From: Oribacterium sp. C9
GTDB lineage: Bacteria; Bacillota; Clostridia; Lachnospirales; Lachnospiraceae
Direction: 5' to 3'
Assembly: GCF_002007235.1 (NCBI RefSeq)
Contig: NZ_MUHW01000010.1
Span: forward strand, 1 to 64,000
DNA: 64,000 nt
The translations under genes were made by a program, and so were the position numbers. Every line of letters begins with the position of its first letter. Positions within the stretch are counted from its first letter, which is position 1. Shown here one piece after another: positions 8,956 to 16,713 of this stretch. The notes beneath the pieces were generated by a model that worked only from the letters and a program-made list of their open reading frames with translations, did not search any database and was not told the DNA's origin.

Positions 8956-8986
8956 ATAATAGAAAGAAGTAGATTTTTAAAGTCAA
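8956..8986 (-). promoter_or_regulatory. Possible promoter of mreB-like gene
   Basis: On the minus strand TTGACT (8981-8986) is followed after 19 bases by TATTAT (8956-8961), about 75 bases before the start codon. The spacing is longer than ideal, so this is tentative. Confidence 0.4.
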
Positions 8987-9026
8987 ATTCTGTAGTAAAA
9001 ACTAAAATGAATATTAACTTTTTAAT

Positions 9027-10007
9027 TTATGTGGTTCCTCTTGTCACCAGACTCACATCAAGCACATTTCTTTCGTTGAACTCTCTGTGCTCCAGAGTAT
9101 CCAGTATCATATCCACAGCCTTCCTTGCCATCTCTCTTATAGGCTGATGGATGGTCGTGAGCTTCGGTGTTGTAAGAAGAGCAAGCTCCGTGTCATCAAA
9201 GCCGATTATCTTTATATCCTCAGGAACTCTTTTGCCCAACATGGCAGCAACCTGTATGACCTGTGCCGCGATGAGATCCGAGCTGCAGAACACTCCGTCA
9301 GTTTCCGGATATTCCTTGAGAGCCTTAATTATGCTCTCATGATATTCCATCTCCTTATATTCCTGAGAATTACTGGTAAGTACCCTTGCGCTTACACCGC
9401 TCTTACGGCAGACATCCATAAAACCGTCTTCACGAACATCCGCAGGCATCTTGCTCTGCCACACGCTTCCGAGCATCAGAAGATTTTTACAACCCTTTCT
9501 GACGAGCTCCTCCGCGGCAAGCTGTCCGCCCTTATAGTTATCGCAAAGCACACATCCCGTTCCGCCTTCTATAAAACGCTCAATGGTGATGATCGGAAGA
9601 TTGAATTTTTTCAATGTCTCCGGTTTAACCTGCTGGCTAAATATCAGAACACCTGCTACGAGACTGTTTTCGCAAAGCTCCAGCACACTGGTCTCTTTCT
9701 GAGGATCGCCTGTCGAATTGTTGATAAATACCTGATACTGCTTTTCCGCAGCATAATGCTCTATCTCACTGAGCATCTGTGAAAAATACGGATGCACCAT
9801 ATGCGGCATGATCACCGCAATTGCGTCTGACCTTCCCTTGGAAAGTGTACGGGCCACTATATTCGGTCTGTACCCTATCTTCTGCATCGCATCATAGACC
9901 TTTTTCTTGGTCTTTTCACTGATATACCCTCTGTTATTAAGCACTCTGGATACAGTTTCCACTGCCAGTCCGGCTTCTTTAGCCACATCCTTTAATGTTG
10001 TTGCCAT
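9027..10007 (-). CDS. LacI-family transcriptional regulator of the sucrose locus
   Basis: This 326-residue regulator has the LacI helix-turn-helix at residues 3-25 (TLKDVAKEAGLAVETVSRVL), the hinge helix (YRPNIVARTLSKGRS) and a periplasmic-binding-like sugar-sensing domain to the C-terminus (DDTELALLTTPKLTTIHQP). It lies downstream of the ABC importer, separated by a terminator, so it probably has its own promoter. Three copies of a palindrome with the central CG step typical of LacI-family operators occur in the adjacent sugar gene promoters, making it the likely repressor. The inducer is probably sucrose, fructose or a phosphorylated derivative, by inference. Confidence 0.92.
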   Translation of the reverse strand: MATTLKDVAKEAGLAVETVSRVLNNRGYISEKTKKKVYDAMQKIGYRPNIVARTLSKGRSDAIAVIMPHMVHPYFSQMLSEIEHYAAEKQYQVFINNSTGDPQKETSVLELCENSLVAGVLIFSQQVKPETLKKFNLPIITIERFIEGGTGCVLCDNYKGGQLAAEELVRKGCKNLLMLGSVWQSKMPADVREDGFMDVCRKSGVSARVLTSNSQEYKEMEYHESIIKALKEYPETDGVFCSSDLIAAQVIQVAAMLGKRVPEDIKIIGFDDTELALLTTPKLTTIHQPIREMARKAVDMILDTLEHREFNERNVLDVSLVTRGTT

Positions 10008-10153
10008 ACTACCCTATTACCTTTACTGTTTTTAAATATCACCATGACCGGAAATAAAACGATCCGTATTCAAAGCACAAACTACATAATAGCCTGTATC
10101 CCCGATTCCATAAATGTTTTTTATCATATACATCCTGTCATGGTAATGTAACT

Positions 10154-10182
10154 AAAAAGCCGGACACTTTCATGTCCGGCTT
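10154..10182 (-). terminator. Terminator after the sugar ABC operon
   Basis: A perfect 10-bp stem (AAGCCGGACA with TGTCCGGCTT, 6-nt loop) runs into TTTTT on the minus strand. It lies about 100 bases after the last permease and separates that operon from the LacI gene. Confidence 0.88.
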
Positions 10183-10283
10183 CATTATACTATACCAATG
10201 TATTAATCTTATTCTTAAAAATACCAACAGATACAGTTTTATAACATATTATTCTAATTTCTATACTCTATTTAACCCGACAT

Positions 10284-11186
10284 TTACTTAACCGCACCTG
10301 CTACCATTCCCGCGATGATCTGCTTCTGTAAGAAGAAATACAGAATGAGAATAGGAAGAAGTGTAAGTACCAGTGCTGCCATGATGAGACCATAATCCGA
10401 GCTGTATGTTCCATAGAAGCTGTATGTGGAAAGAGGCAGTGTATAAAGCGGCTTCTTTCCGAGAACAAGGCTAGGAAGCAGATAGTCATTCCAGAACTGC
10501 ATGGCGTTCAGTATAACAAGTGTTGCCGTTGTAGGCTTTAGCAAAGGAAAGACTATAAGCCTGAAGGTCTCCATCTTTGTACATCCGTCGATATAAGCAG
10601 CCTCCTCAAGAGACTTTGGTACACCGCTTCGAAGGAAGCCCGCATACATGAACACTGACATACTCATGGCAAAGCCGGTATGCATGAATACAAGTGAAAG
10701 TCGATGATTAAGCAAACTCATCTGTGCGCCATAGATCGATACCAGCGGAATCATTATGGACTGGAAAGGTATGATCATGGATGAGATCATAAGTGCAAAT
10801 ATCAGCTTTGCTATCTTAGTGTTCGCACGAACGATATAGTATGCCACCATGGAAGAAAGTACGATAACCGCCAGTGTGGAAAGACCTGTTATGAAAATCG
10901 AGTTTCCGAAGGCTTTCACAAATTCCATCTGTTTAAAAGCCTTAAAGTAGTTATCAAGGCTCATTCCATGGGCACCTATGATGTCCATTGGAGCTTTGAT
11001 GATATCCTTCTTCTGCTTGAAGGAATTGACTATGACCATAAAGAAAGGCACCAGGTAAAACAACGCGCCTATGACCAGAAGGATATATATACAGATATCC
11101 TTAACAAGTTTTTTTGTTCCGCCTACACGATCTGCAGCCTTTGGTGAAAGATCTCTGGCGGAAGTATTAGCCTGTGCACTCATCAC
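10284..11186 (-). CDS. Sugar ABC transporter permease, MalG type
   Basis: This is one of two membrane subunits of a carbohydrate uptake ABC importer (CUT1 family). The product is about 300 residues with six predicted membrane segments, the first at about residues 30-52 (DICIYILLVIGALFYLVPFF). The EAA loop that contacts the ATPase is near residues 190-210 (SLEEAAYIDGCTKMETF). A GTG at 11186 has ideal spacing to GGAGG; an ATG one codon later is an alternative. It overlaps the preceding permease stop. No ATPase gene is in the operon, so a shared MsmK-like ATPase elsewhere is likely. Confidence 0.93.
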   Translation of the reverse strand: MMSAQANTSARDLSPKAADRVGGTKKLVKDICIYILLVIGALFYLVPFFMVIVNSFKQKKDIIKAPMDIIGAHGMSLDNYFKAFKQMEFVKAFGNSIFITGLSTLAVIVLSSMVAYYIVRANTKIAKLIFALMISSMIIPFQSIMIPLVSIYGAQMSLLNHRLSLVFMHTGFAMSMSVFMYAGFLRSGVPKSLEEAAYIDGCTKMETFRLIVFPLLKPTTATLVILNAMQFWNDYLLPSLVLGKKPLYTLPLSTYSFYGTYSSDYGLIMAALVLTLLPILILYFFLQKQIIAGMVAGAVK

Positions 11187-12073
11187 GCTTCTACCTCCTG
11201 CTTCTTACCTATATAAACCTGAAGTCCGGAAATTATAGCTACTACGAAGAACAGGAAAACAGCTTCAGCCTGTCCTATACCGTATTGTCTGGCCGTAAAT
11301 GCCTTTTCGTATACGTGCATGGCTACAAGTCTGGTACTGCCGTATGGCTCACCGCCTGTCAATGTAAGGTTGATATCGTAAACCATGAAGGCTCTGGAAA
11401 GAGTCAGGAATATACATATTACGAAGGACGGCACCATGAGAGGAAGAACGATATGACGCATCTTTGACCAACCGTAGGCTCCGTCTATTGATGCCGCCTC
11501 CAGAACATCCTCTGAAAGTCCTGTAAAACCTGCGATGTATATGAGCATCATATATCCGCTCAGCTGCCATACCGTTACGATTACAAGTGCCCAGAACGCC
11601 TTGGTCGGATCCGACAGCCATGACTTTGAAAAAATGGCGATTCCCAGACTCTTTCCGAACTTTACAAGAAGCTGTGAAAAAACGAACTGCCATATGAATC
11701 CCAAAACTACACCGCCGATAAGGTTCGGTGTGAAAAATCCCGCACGGAAGACATTCTGCCCCTTCTTGATCCTTCCTGAAAGGAAATATGCGAAAAGAAA
11801 ACCGAATGCATTTACCAGAATAACCGAAAGCACCACATACTTAAGTGTGAGTCCCATGGAATTCCAGAAATCCTTATCCTGGGCGAGAGCTTTGTAATTG
11901 TCAAAGCCCACAAGATTCTTCACTGCCGCAACACCGTTCCAGTCTGTAAATGTGAGATAAAAACCATACAGGAAAGGTATGATGACCACACATACAAAAA
12001 CGAAGGTTCCCGGAAGTGCAAACATTAGAAAACTTTTTATTTTATCACCGGTGGTACGGCCGAGAGAATTCAT
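11183..12073 (-). CDS. Sugar ABC transporter permease, MalF/UgpA type
   Basis: This is the second membrane subunit of the same importer, 296 residues with six predicted membrane helices starting at about residues 13-35 (FLMFALPGTFVFVCVVIIPF). The EAA motif is LSEDVLEAASIDGAYGWSKM at about 194-213. It follows the binding protein by 34 bases and overlaps the next permease gene. The pair with the MalG-type subunit is the usual CUT1 heterodimer for di- and oligosaccharides. Confidence 0.94.
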   Translation of the reverse strand: MNSLGRTTGDKIKSFLMFALPGTFVFVCVVIIPFLYGFYLTFTDWNGVAAVKNLVGFDNYKALAQDKDFWNSMGLTLKYVVLSVILVNAFGFLFAYFLSGRIKKGQNVFRAGFFTPNLIGGVVLGFIWQFVFSQLLVKFGKSLGIAIFSKSWLSDPTKAFWALVIVTVWQLSGYMMLIYIAGFTGLSEDVLEAASIDGAYGWSKMRHIVLPLMVPSFVICIFLTLSRAFMVYDINLTLTGGEPYGSTRLVAMHVYEKAFTARQYGIGQAEAVFLFFVVAIISGLQVYIGKKQEVEA

Positions 12074-12107
12074 ATTGATCTGCCTTTCTTATAAATGTTC
12101 CAACTGC

Positions 12108-13490
12108 TTATTTCTGTGCCTGCCAGTAAGCATCGATCTCTGAAGCAGCACCTGCGCGGTCTGTCTGACCTGCAACATACTTCTGCATAACAGCACCAAC
12201 TACTGACCAGTGGTCTGAAGGAGCTACAAAGCTTGAAGAATAAGTATTTCCGGAAGTCATCTTTGCCACGATATCACGGCTAAGAGGATCCTTAGGAGCT
12301 ACAGTGTTGTTTGAACATGCAGGAATGAGTGCGAGCTTCTCAACAAGTCCCTTCTGACCTGACTCAGAATTTACAAGCCAGTTGATGAACTCAAGAGCTG
12401 CCTTCTGCTGCTCCTCTGTTGACTGCTTTGCGTCTACCATAAGCTGCTTGGTAGGTGAAGCCTGCATTGATGTGTTTGCAAGATCAGATGAATCATTACC
12501 GAGAACAAACGGGATAAATCCATAGTCATCCGAAGTCTCGGCACCTGCTGTCTCAAGGTTTGGCCATGCCCAGTTTCCGTTTGGCCAGAAAGCTGCTTCA
12601 CCCTCTACAAGATGCATAGGATCTTCATCATAGATAGCTCCCAGCGGATCCTCCTTGTTGTAGTTGTAATCAAGGATCACATCCATAGTATCCATGAACT
12701 GGTTAAAACGATCATAATCCTCAACCTTCTGAGAACCATCCTTAAGAGCTGCCATGATCTTGTCAGCACCGGCTGTTGTTCCATCATATGTGTCATATAT
12801 ATATCCAAGCTGATGCGCACCAAGTGACCAGTCTTCCTTTGAAAGAACTACAGGATTCTCCATGCCCGCTGCTCTGAGCTCTTCACATACAGCCTTGAAG
12901 GAATCAAGTGAGTTGATAGATGCAGGATCGAAAGTCTTTCCGAGAGCGTCTTCGATAGACTTCTTTGAGTAGATAATGCCTCTGCCCTCAACACAGAACG
13001 GGAAACTGTATACCTTTCCGTCGATCTTTGTTGTCATGTTGTCACAGTACTTGATCCAGTCCTGTGAGCTGAGATCAAGTCCGTACTCTCCTGCAAGAGC
13101 GATAACGTCTGTTGTATCAAGGATAGACATGGTAGGAGCTGTTCCTGAGCTGTACATGGAAGTTACCTTTGTATAAGGAACTTCACCGGTACCACAGGCA
13201 AGGACTTCAAGATTGATTCCTGTCTCATCGGTGAATGTAGCAGCAAGCTCTTCAAGAGCTGTCTGAATCTCACCCTTTGAATTGAGAAGTGTTATGGACT
13301 GTCCTGCAAGCTCTGACTTTTCAGCAGGTGCTGCAGCCGCCTCTGTTCCTGCTGCTGTTGTATCCGCTGCAGCTGTTGTATCTGCCGCCTTGGTTGTCTC
13401 TGTAGTTGTACTGCTTCCGCATGCTGCAAGTGAGCTTACACATGCTACTGTCATAAGTAACGCAGCCATTCTGTTCAGGTTCTTCTTCAT
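12108..13490 (-). CDS. Extracellular solute-binding lipoprotein of sugar ABC transporter
   Basis: This 460-residue lipoprotein captures sugar outside the membrane for the two permeases downstream. The signal peptide has a Lys-rich start, a hydrophobic core and the lipobox LAAC at residues 21-24. A low-complexity Thr/Ala linker (residues 28-58) follows, then a bacterial extracellular solute-binding protein family 1 fold (LAGQSITLLNSKGEIQTALE, later FWPNGNWAWPNLE). It is the first gene of the operon, with a consensus promoter and two LacI-type palindromes upstream. The substrate is inferred to be sucrose or short fructosides from the neighbouring enzymes. Confidence 0.94.
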   Translation of the reverse strand: MKKNLNRMAALLMTVACVSSLAACGSSTTTETTKAADTTAAADTTAAGTEAAAAPAEKSELAGQSITLLNSKGEIQTALEELAATFTDETGINLEVLACGTGEVPYTKVTSMYSSGTAPTMSILDTTDVIALAGEYGLDLSSQDWIKYCDNMTTKIDGKVYSFPFCVEGRGIIYSKKSIEDALGKTFDPASINSLDSFKAVCEELRAAGMENPVVLSKEDWSLGAHQLGYIYDTYDGTTAGADKIMAALKDGSQKVEDYDRFNQFMDTMDVILDYNYNKEDPLGAIYDEDPMHLVEGEAAFWPNGNWAWPNLETAGAETSDDYGFIPFVLGNDSSDLANTSMQASPTKQLMVDAKQSTEEQQKAALEFINWLVNSESGQKGLVEKLALIPACSNNTVAPKDPLSRDIVAKMTSGNTYSSSFVAPSDHWSVVGAVMQKYVAGQTDRAGAASEIDAYWQAQK

Positions 13491-13536
13491 GATTATCTCC
13501 TCTTTAGTCTTAAATAAAATTAATAATGCCAGCTAT

Positions 13537-13552
13537 GTCAACCGCTTGACAT
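13537..13552. promoter_or_regulatory. LacI-type operator O1 (ABC operon)
   Basis: The 16-base palindrome TGTCAACCGCTTGACA sits just downstream of the -10 box at about +7 to +22 of the ABC operon transcript. It matches the other two sites of the locus at TGTYAR-NCG-NYTRACA positions, including the central CG typical of LacI operators. Confidence 0.8.
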
Positions 13553-13565
13553 TTAACTTATTGCG

Positions 13566-13594
13566 AATATAACGCTTTACACAATTTCTGTCAA
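13566..13594 (-). promoter_or_regulatory. Promoter of the sugar ABC operon
   Basis: On the minus strand a perfect TTGACA (13589-13594) is separated by 17 bases from TATATT (13566-13571). The -35 box is embedded in operator O2, and O1 lies just downstream, so bound repressor would block polymerase. Confidence 0.85.
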
Positions 13595-13604
13595 TCGCCT
13601 AACA
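13589..13604. promoter_or_regulatory. LacI-type operator O2 (overlapping the -35 box)
   Basis: TGTCAATCGCCTAACA is a near palindrome of the same class as the sites at 13537 and 16536. It covers the -35 element of the ABC operon promoter. Confidence 0.72.
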
Positions 13605-13660
13605 TATTTTTGTGTATATTGTGCAATAATTAACAGCTTATTTTGTGCGTTATTTTGTAC

Positions 13661-13697
13661 AAAAATACCGCCACAAGGATTTCTCCTTACGGCGGTA
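13661..13697 (-). terminator. Terminator after sucrose phosphorylase
   Basis: On the minus strand TACCGCC/GGCGGTA and AAGGA/TCCTT arms form a 12-bp stem with a small asymmetry, followed by TTTTTG. It ends the kinase-phosphorylase transcript about 100 bases after the stop codon. Confidence 0.85.
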
Positions 13698-13796
13698 GAT
13701 GAAATTTATATGATTTTGTACAATTCATCCTCTGATGAGCAAAGCTCAGACAACTGAACCAAACACTTTATACATGGCTTTTGCAGCTTTTACAGA

Positions 13797-15467
13797 TTAT
13801 GCAAGCTCTGATGAGATCTCATAAGAATAATCTTCAAAATCAACCTTAAGTGATGCGGTATTTCCCTTATGCCTCCATGTCATGGTCATCTTTGTGCCCT
13901 CTGTCTCGACTGAGAAATCGGCATCAAAGGAGAAAGCCGGACAGGTGTTACGGAACTTAAGCATCTCAACCTGCTTTGCTACAACATCAGAAGAAAGCCT
14001 CTTCTCCATCTCCTCGATGGAAAGGTTTGTACGGTTGATCTCCTTATGTCCTGCAGGACCCGCATGCTTTACAGCCTCATGGTCATTCTTTCCCGCAAAA
14101 AGGTCGAGATACCATACCTGTGGCTTACCCGGCATGAACATCTGGATCGCACGTGCAAGAAGCATCTTTCTGTCATCCTCACCGAGAGCACTGTAGTATG
14201 TAGCATTGACCTGATAGTACATGTTCTTCTTTCCGTGAAGATCCTTTACGAGACCACCTCTTGAAACGATGGTATCGATGAGGTTCTGGATCTCCTCCTC
14301 AGGAAGTATTCCCTTAAGGTCAAGAAGAGGTATACCGTCATGACAGCCCAGCATATTTACTGTGCGGATCTTATCTTGAACGAGCTCCTGAGCCCATCTT
14401 GCAAGATCCTTACCGTTCTTCTTTTCGATCGCGTCGATGAGAAGTCCCGGAAGGAAGAAATCATAGGTCATGTAACCCATATCCGCCACCTTCTTGTATA
14501 CCTTCTCTCCGTAGCTTGCATGAATCTCCGGAAGAAGTGTCACACGATACTTATCCGCAAGCTCGCGAACCTTCGCAAGAAGGTCCCATGTATCAGGCTC
14601 GTTCATAAAGTTCTTCTTGCCCGGCTCCTTAGGTGCATAAGCAAAGGCGTCGAGACGAACGATGGAAGCTCCGTAGTTTGAAAGAGCCTTGAGAGTGTTC
14701 TCATAATGCTCCCATACGAGTGGTGACTTTACATTGAGATCCATCTGACCGAGGTACTTACGGTTTGACTCAAGGTAATCGATCACCTTATCACGATATG
14801 CCTCATACCCATTGAAATCTATCTCTGACGGCTTCTTTCCGGCGTCAAGAGAAGCATTGACCCTCTCACAGATATGCTCTGCTGTGAGGTACTGGATGTC
14901 CATGGCACCCATGAGATCCATGGCATCAGGGCGCTTGTAGATAACCTCCTGATAAAATGTATTCCAGTAAGGTACATCCTTTCCGTCAGGCATACGCACC
15001 ATGAGGATAGGAAGACCCGGCTTACGGAAGAACATATCCTTTATATACCTGTCTTCCGGCTGGATATATCCTTCTGCAGTCATCTCTCCCTTGCCTTCCC
15101 AGAACCTGTTCCAGTTGATAAAGAAATCACTGTACTTTGAGTTTTCTCCGTTCTTTATGAGATCCTGGAACTGTGGTGAAAGGACAGATGCATGATTCAG
15201 AATAAAATCAAGCTTAAGGTTAACTCCCAGCTTACGGAGCCTCTCCAGATCCTCCTCACTTCCCATCTCGTTGTTTATATTGTAATCGATAACTGAAAAT
15301 CCACGGTCGAGATCTGTATTGAAAATGCTTGGAAGAATATAGAAAGACTGGAAAGAATCCTCCATCTCCCTTTTCTCAAGAAATCCAACAACATCGCTGA
15401 GGCGTCCGCCCATACTGTCAGGGTAGGCATTCAGCATAGGTCCGTTATCTGTATAATGTTTATCCAT
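13797..15467 (-). CDS. Sucrose phosphorylase-type glycoside hydrolase family 13 enzyme (GH13_18)
   Basis: The family cleaves sucrose with phosphate to alpha-glucose-1-phosphate and fructose in the cytoplasm. The 556-residue product lacks a signal peptide and matches the family at LDFILNHASVLS, VRLDAFAYAPKEPG (catalytic Asp), LLPEIHASYGE (acid/base Glu), LGCHDGIPLLDLKG, YQVNATYYSALG and PGKPQVWYLDLFAGKND. It is longer than the well-studied 490-500 residue enzymes. Relatives act on sucrose-6-phosphate, glucosylglycerol or glucosylglycerate, so the exact acceptor is uncertain. The ATG at 15467 with AGGAG 6 bases upstream is preferred to the GTG at 15482. It follows the kinase gene closely. Confidence 0.88.
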   Translation of the reverse strand: MDKHYTDNGPMLNAYPDSMGGRLSDVVGFLEKREMEDSFQSFYILPSIFNTDLDRGFSVIDYNINNEMGSEEDLERLRKLGVNLKLDFILNHASVLSPQFQDLIKNGENSKYSDFFINWNRFWEGKGEMTAEGYIQPEDRYIKDMFFRKPGLPILMVRMPDGKDVPYWNTFYQEVIYKRPDAMDLMGAMDIQYLTAEHICERVNASLDAGKKPSEIDFNGYEAYRDKVIDYLESNRKYLGQMDLNVKSPLVWEHYENTLKALSNYGASIVRLDAFAYAPKEPGKKNFMNEPDTWDLLAKVRELADKYRVTLLPEIHASYGEKVYKKVADMGYMTYDFFLPGLLIDAIEKKNGKDLARWAQELVQDKIRTVNMLGCHDGIPLLDLKGILPEEEIQNLIDTIVSRGGLVKDLHGKKNMYYQVNATYYSALGEDDRKMLLARAIQMFMPGKPQVWYLDLFAGKNDHEAVKHAGPAGHKEINRTNLSIEEMEKRLSSDVVAKQVEMLKFRNTCPAFSFDADFSVETEGTKMTMTWRHKGNTASLKVDFEDYSYEISSELA

Positions 15468-15494
15468 CTCAAACTCCTGCACTATATCCTTAAA

Positions 15495-16502
15495 TCAAAA
15501 CTGATCCTTCATGAGTTCTGTATATTCATCAAAACTTATAAGCTCACCGTTCTTTGAGCAAATGATCTTTGCCTTGTGTGCCTGAGAGTGGAGCTTACCC
15601 TGCTCGATCTCAAGAACCATAGTTGTAAATGCACTGTCTGTCTTTCCGTCTCTGTTTCTTGCCCTTCTGTGTGCCAAAGTCTCTGCAGGTGTACTGTTGA
15701 GAAGAACAGGTATATCAACTCCCTTAAGGAAATCACTGTTTCCGTGTGTCCACTCAATGATAAGTACCTGCTTATCAGAGAAATCAATATCTTCATACCA
15801 GAGACTGGCCGCATCTCTTCCCATACGTCTTAACCAGAGATCAGCTGCGCCATCCTTGAATGCGCTGATGATATTGCTTACTTCATCAAAATCTGTCTCG
15901 TCAGATGTTCCGAGATACTCTGAAAGTCCCTTGCGTCCACCTGCGAGATATGACTCGAACCATGCATTTCCCTCCGCATGCTTCTTATCCGCATCAGTAT
16001 CCTCCTGCTGCCAGCTTCTGATCTCGGCAAATCTCTCGTTTGTGTAATCTCCGGCTTCCACCATGTTTCTTACAGCACTCTCACGGAATACATGAAGTCT
16101 CTCTGCATCGTTGTACATAGGAATACGGTGAGGGTAGTTATCACCTGAAAGAATATATGCTCCTACACCTGACTGGTTAAGGAACCACGCAAGAACAGAG
16201 GCGATCTCAGACTTTCCTACTCCTGATCCTCCGCAAACGCTGACTACAACACGCTGGTTTTCATTTTCTTTCATCTTCTCTGCTATTTCCTTTACAAGTA
16301 CAGGGAAGATTTTGTTTGCCTTTGCGATATGAGACTCTCCGATCTCGATTTTATCTCCCGGCATATCTCCATGAGGAATCTCTACAGGAACTTCCTTTGT
16401 CTCCCACGGAAGTACCTTGAGGATATCCTCAGCATAATTTTTTGATGACTTATTGATTTTCTGATAATTTGTATTCATACTTTTACTCATATTGTTACTC
16501 AT
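15495..16502 (-). CDS. P-loop kinase of uridine kinase/APS kinase-like fold, sucrose locus
   Basis: This 335-residue protein has a clear Walker A GGSGVGKSE at about residues 91-99, a DNYPHRIP segment resembling the uridine kinase substrate region, IIEWTHGNSD, and HRRARNRDGKTDSAF as a possible lid. It is not a PfkB or ROK fructokinase. It is the first gene of a two-gene unit with the sucrose phosphorylase, beginning 34 bases after a LacI-type operator. Fructose released by phosphorolysis or by GH32 needs phosphorylation, and no classical fructokinase is in the window, so a sugar or sugar-derivative kinase role is a reasonable inference. The substrate is unknown; such proteins are often labelled adenylylsulfate kinase automatically. 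Confidence 0.75.
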   Translation of the reverse strand: MSNNMSKSMNTNYQKINKSSKNYAEDILKVLPWETKEVPVEIPHGDMPGDKIEIGESHIAKANKIFPVLVKEIAEKMKENENQRVVVSVCGGSGVGKSEIASVLAWFLNQSGVGAYILSGDNYPHRIPMYNDAERLHVFRESAVRNMVEAGDYTNERFAEIRSWQQEDTDADKKHAEGNAWFESYLAGGRKGLSEYLGTSDETDFDEVSNIISAFKDGAADLWLRRMGRDAASLWYEDIDFSDKQVLIIEWTHGNSDFLKGVDIPVLLNSTPAETLAHRRARNRDGKTDSAFTTMVLEIEQGKLHSQAHKAKIICSKNGELISFDEYTELMKDQF

Positions 16503-16518
16503 TTTATTTTTTCTCTCC

Positions 16519-16540
16519 TAACATATGCCAAAATATGTTA
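16519..16540. repeat. Inverted repeat adjoining operator O3
   Basis: TAACATAT and ATATGTTA form perfect 8-base arms separated by 6 bases, between the kinase start and operator O3, which it overlaps. It could be a second regulator site or an mRNA hairpin in the kinase leader. Confidence 0.5.
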
Positions 16541-16551
16541 AGCGGTTGACA
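16536..16551. promoter_or_regulatory. LacI-type operator O3 (kinase/GH32 intergenic region)
   Basis: TGTTAAGCGGTTGACA is the third copy of the locus palindrome. It lies between the divergent kinase-phosphorylase unit and the GH32 gene and could control both directions. The promoters themselves are not clearly recognisable here. Confidence 0.78.
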
Positions 16552-16713
16552 TATGCTACGTTAACAGATTTAAAAACATCTGTAAAGAGCATCTTGATAA
16601 ATTTATGTCAGATTAATAAAGCTGAAATTTGTGCGTAATTACAAGTTGCAGGCATAAGTTCATACTGCCGGCAGACTCACGAAACACCTAATCTTTTTCG
16701 CGGAGGAAATACT

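Larger units (their letters stand above)
13491..13796. other. Control region between sucrose phosphorylase and the ABC operon
   Basis: This 306-base gap contains no gene. From right to left it holds about 100 bases after the phosphorylase stop, a strong minus-strand terminator, a consensus minus-strand promoter, and two operator-like palindromes, all annotated separately. Confidence 0.7.
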
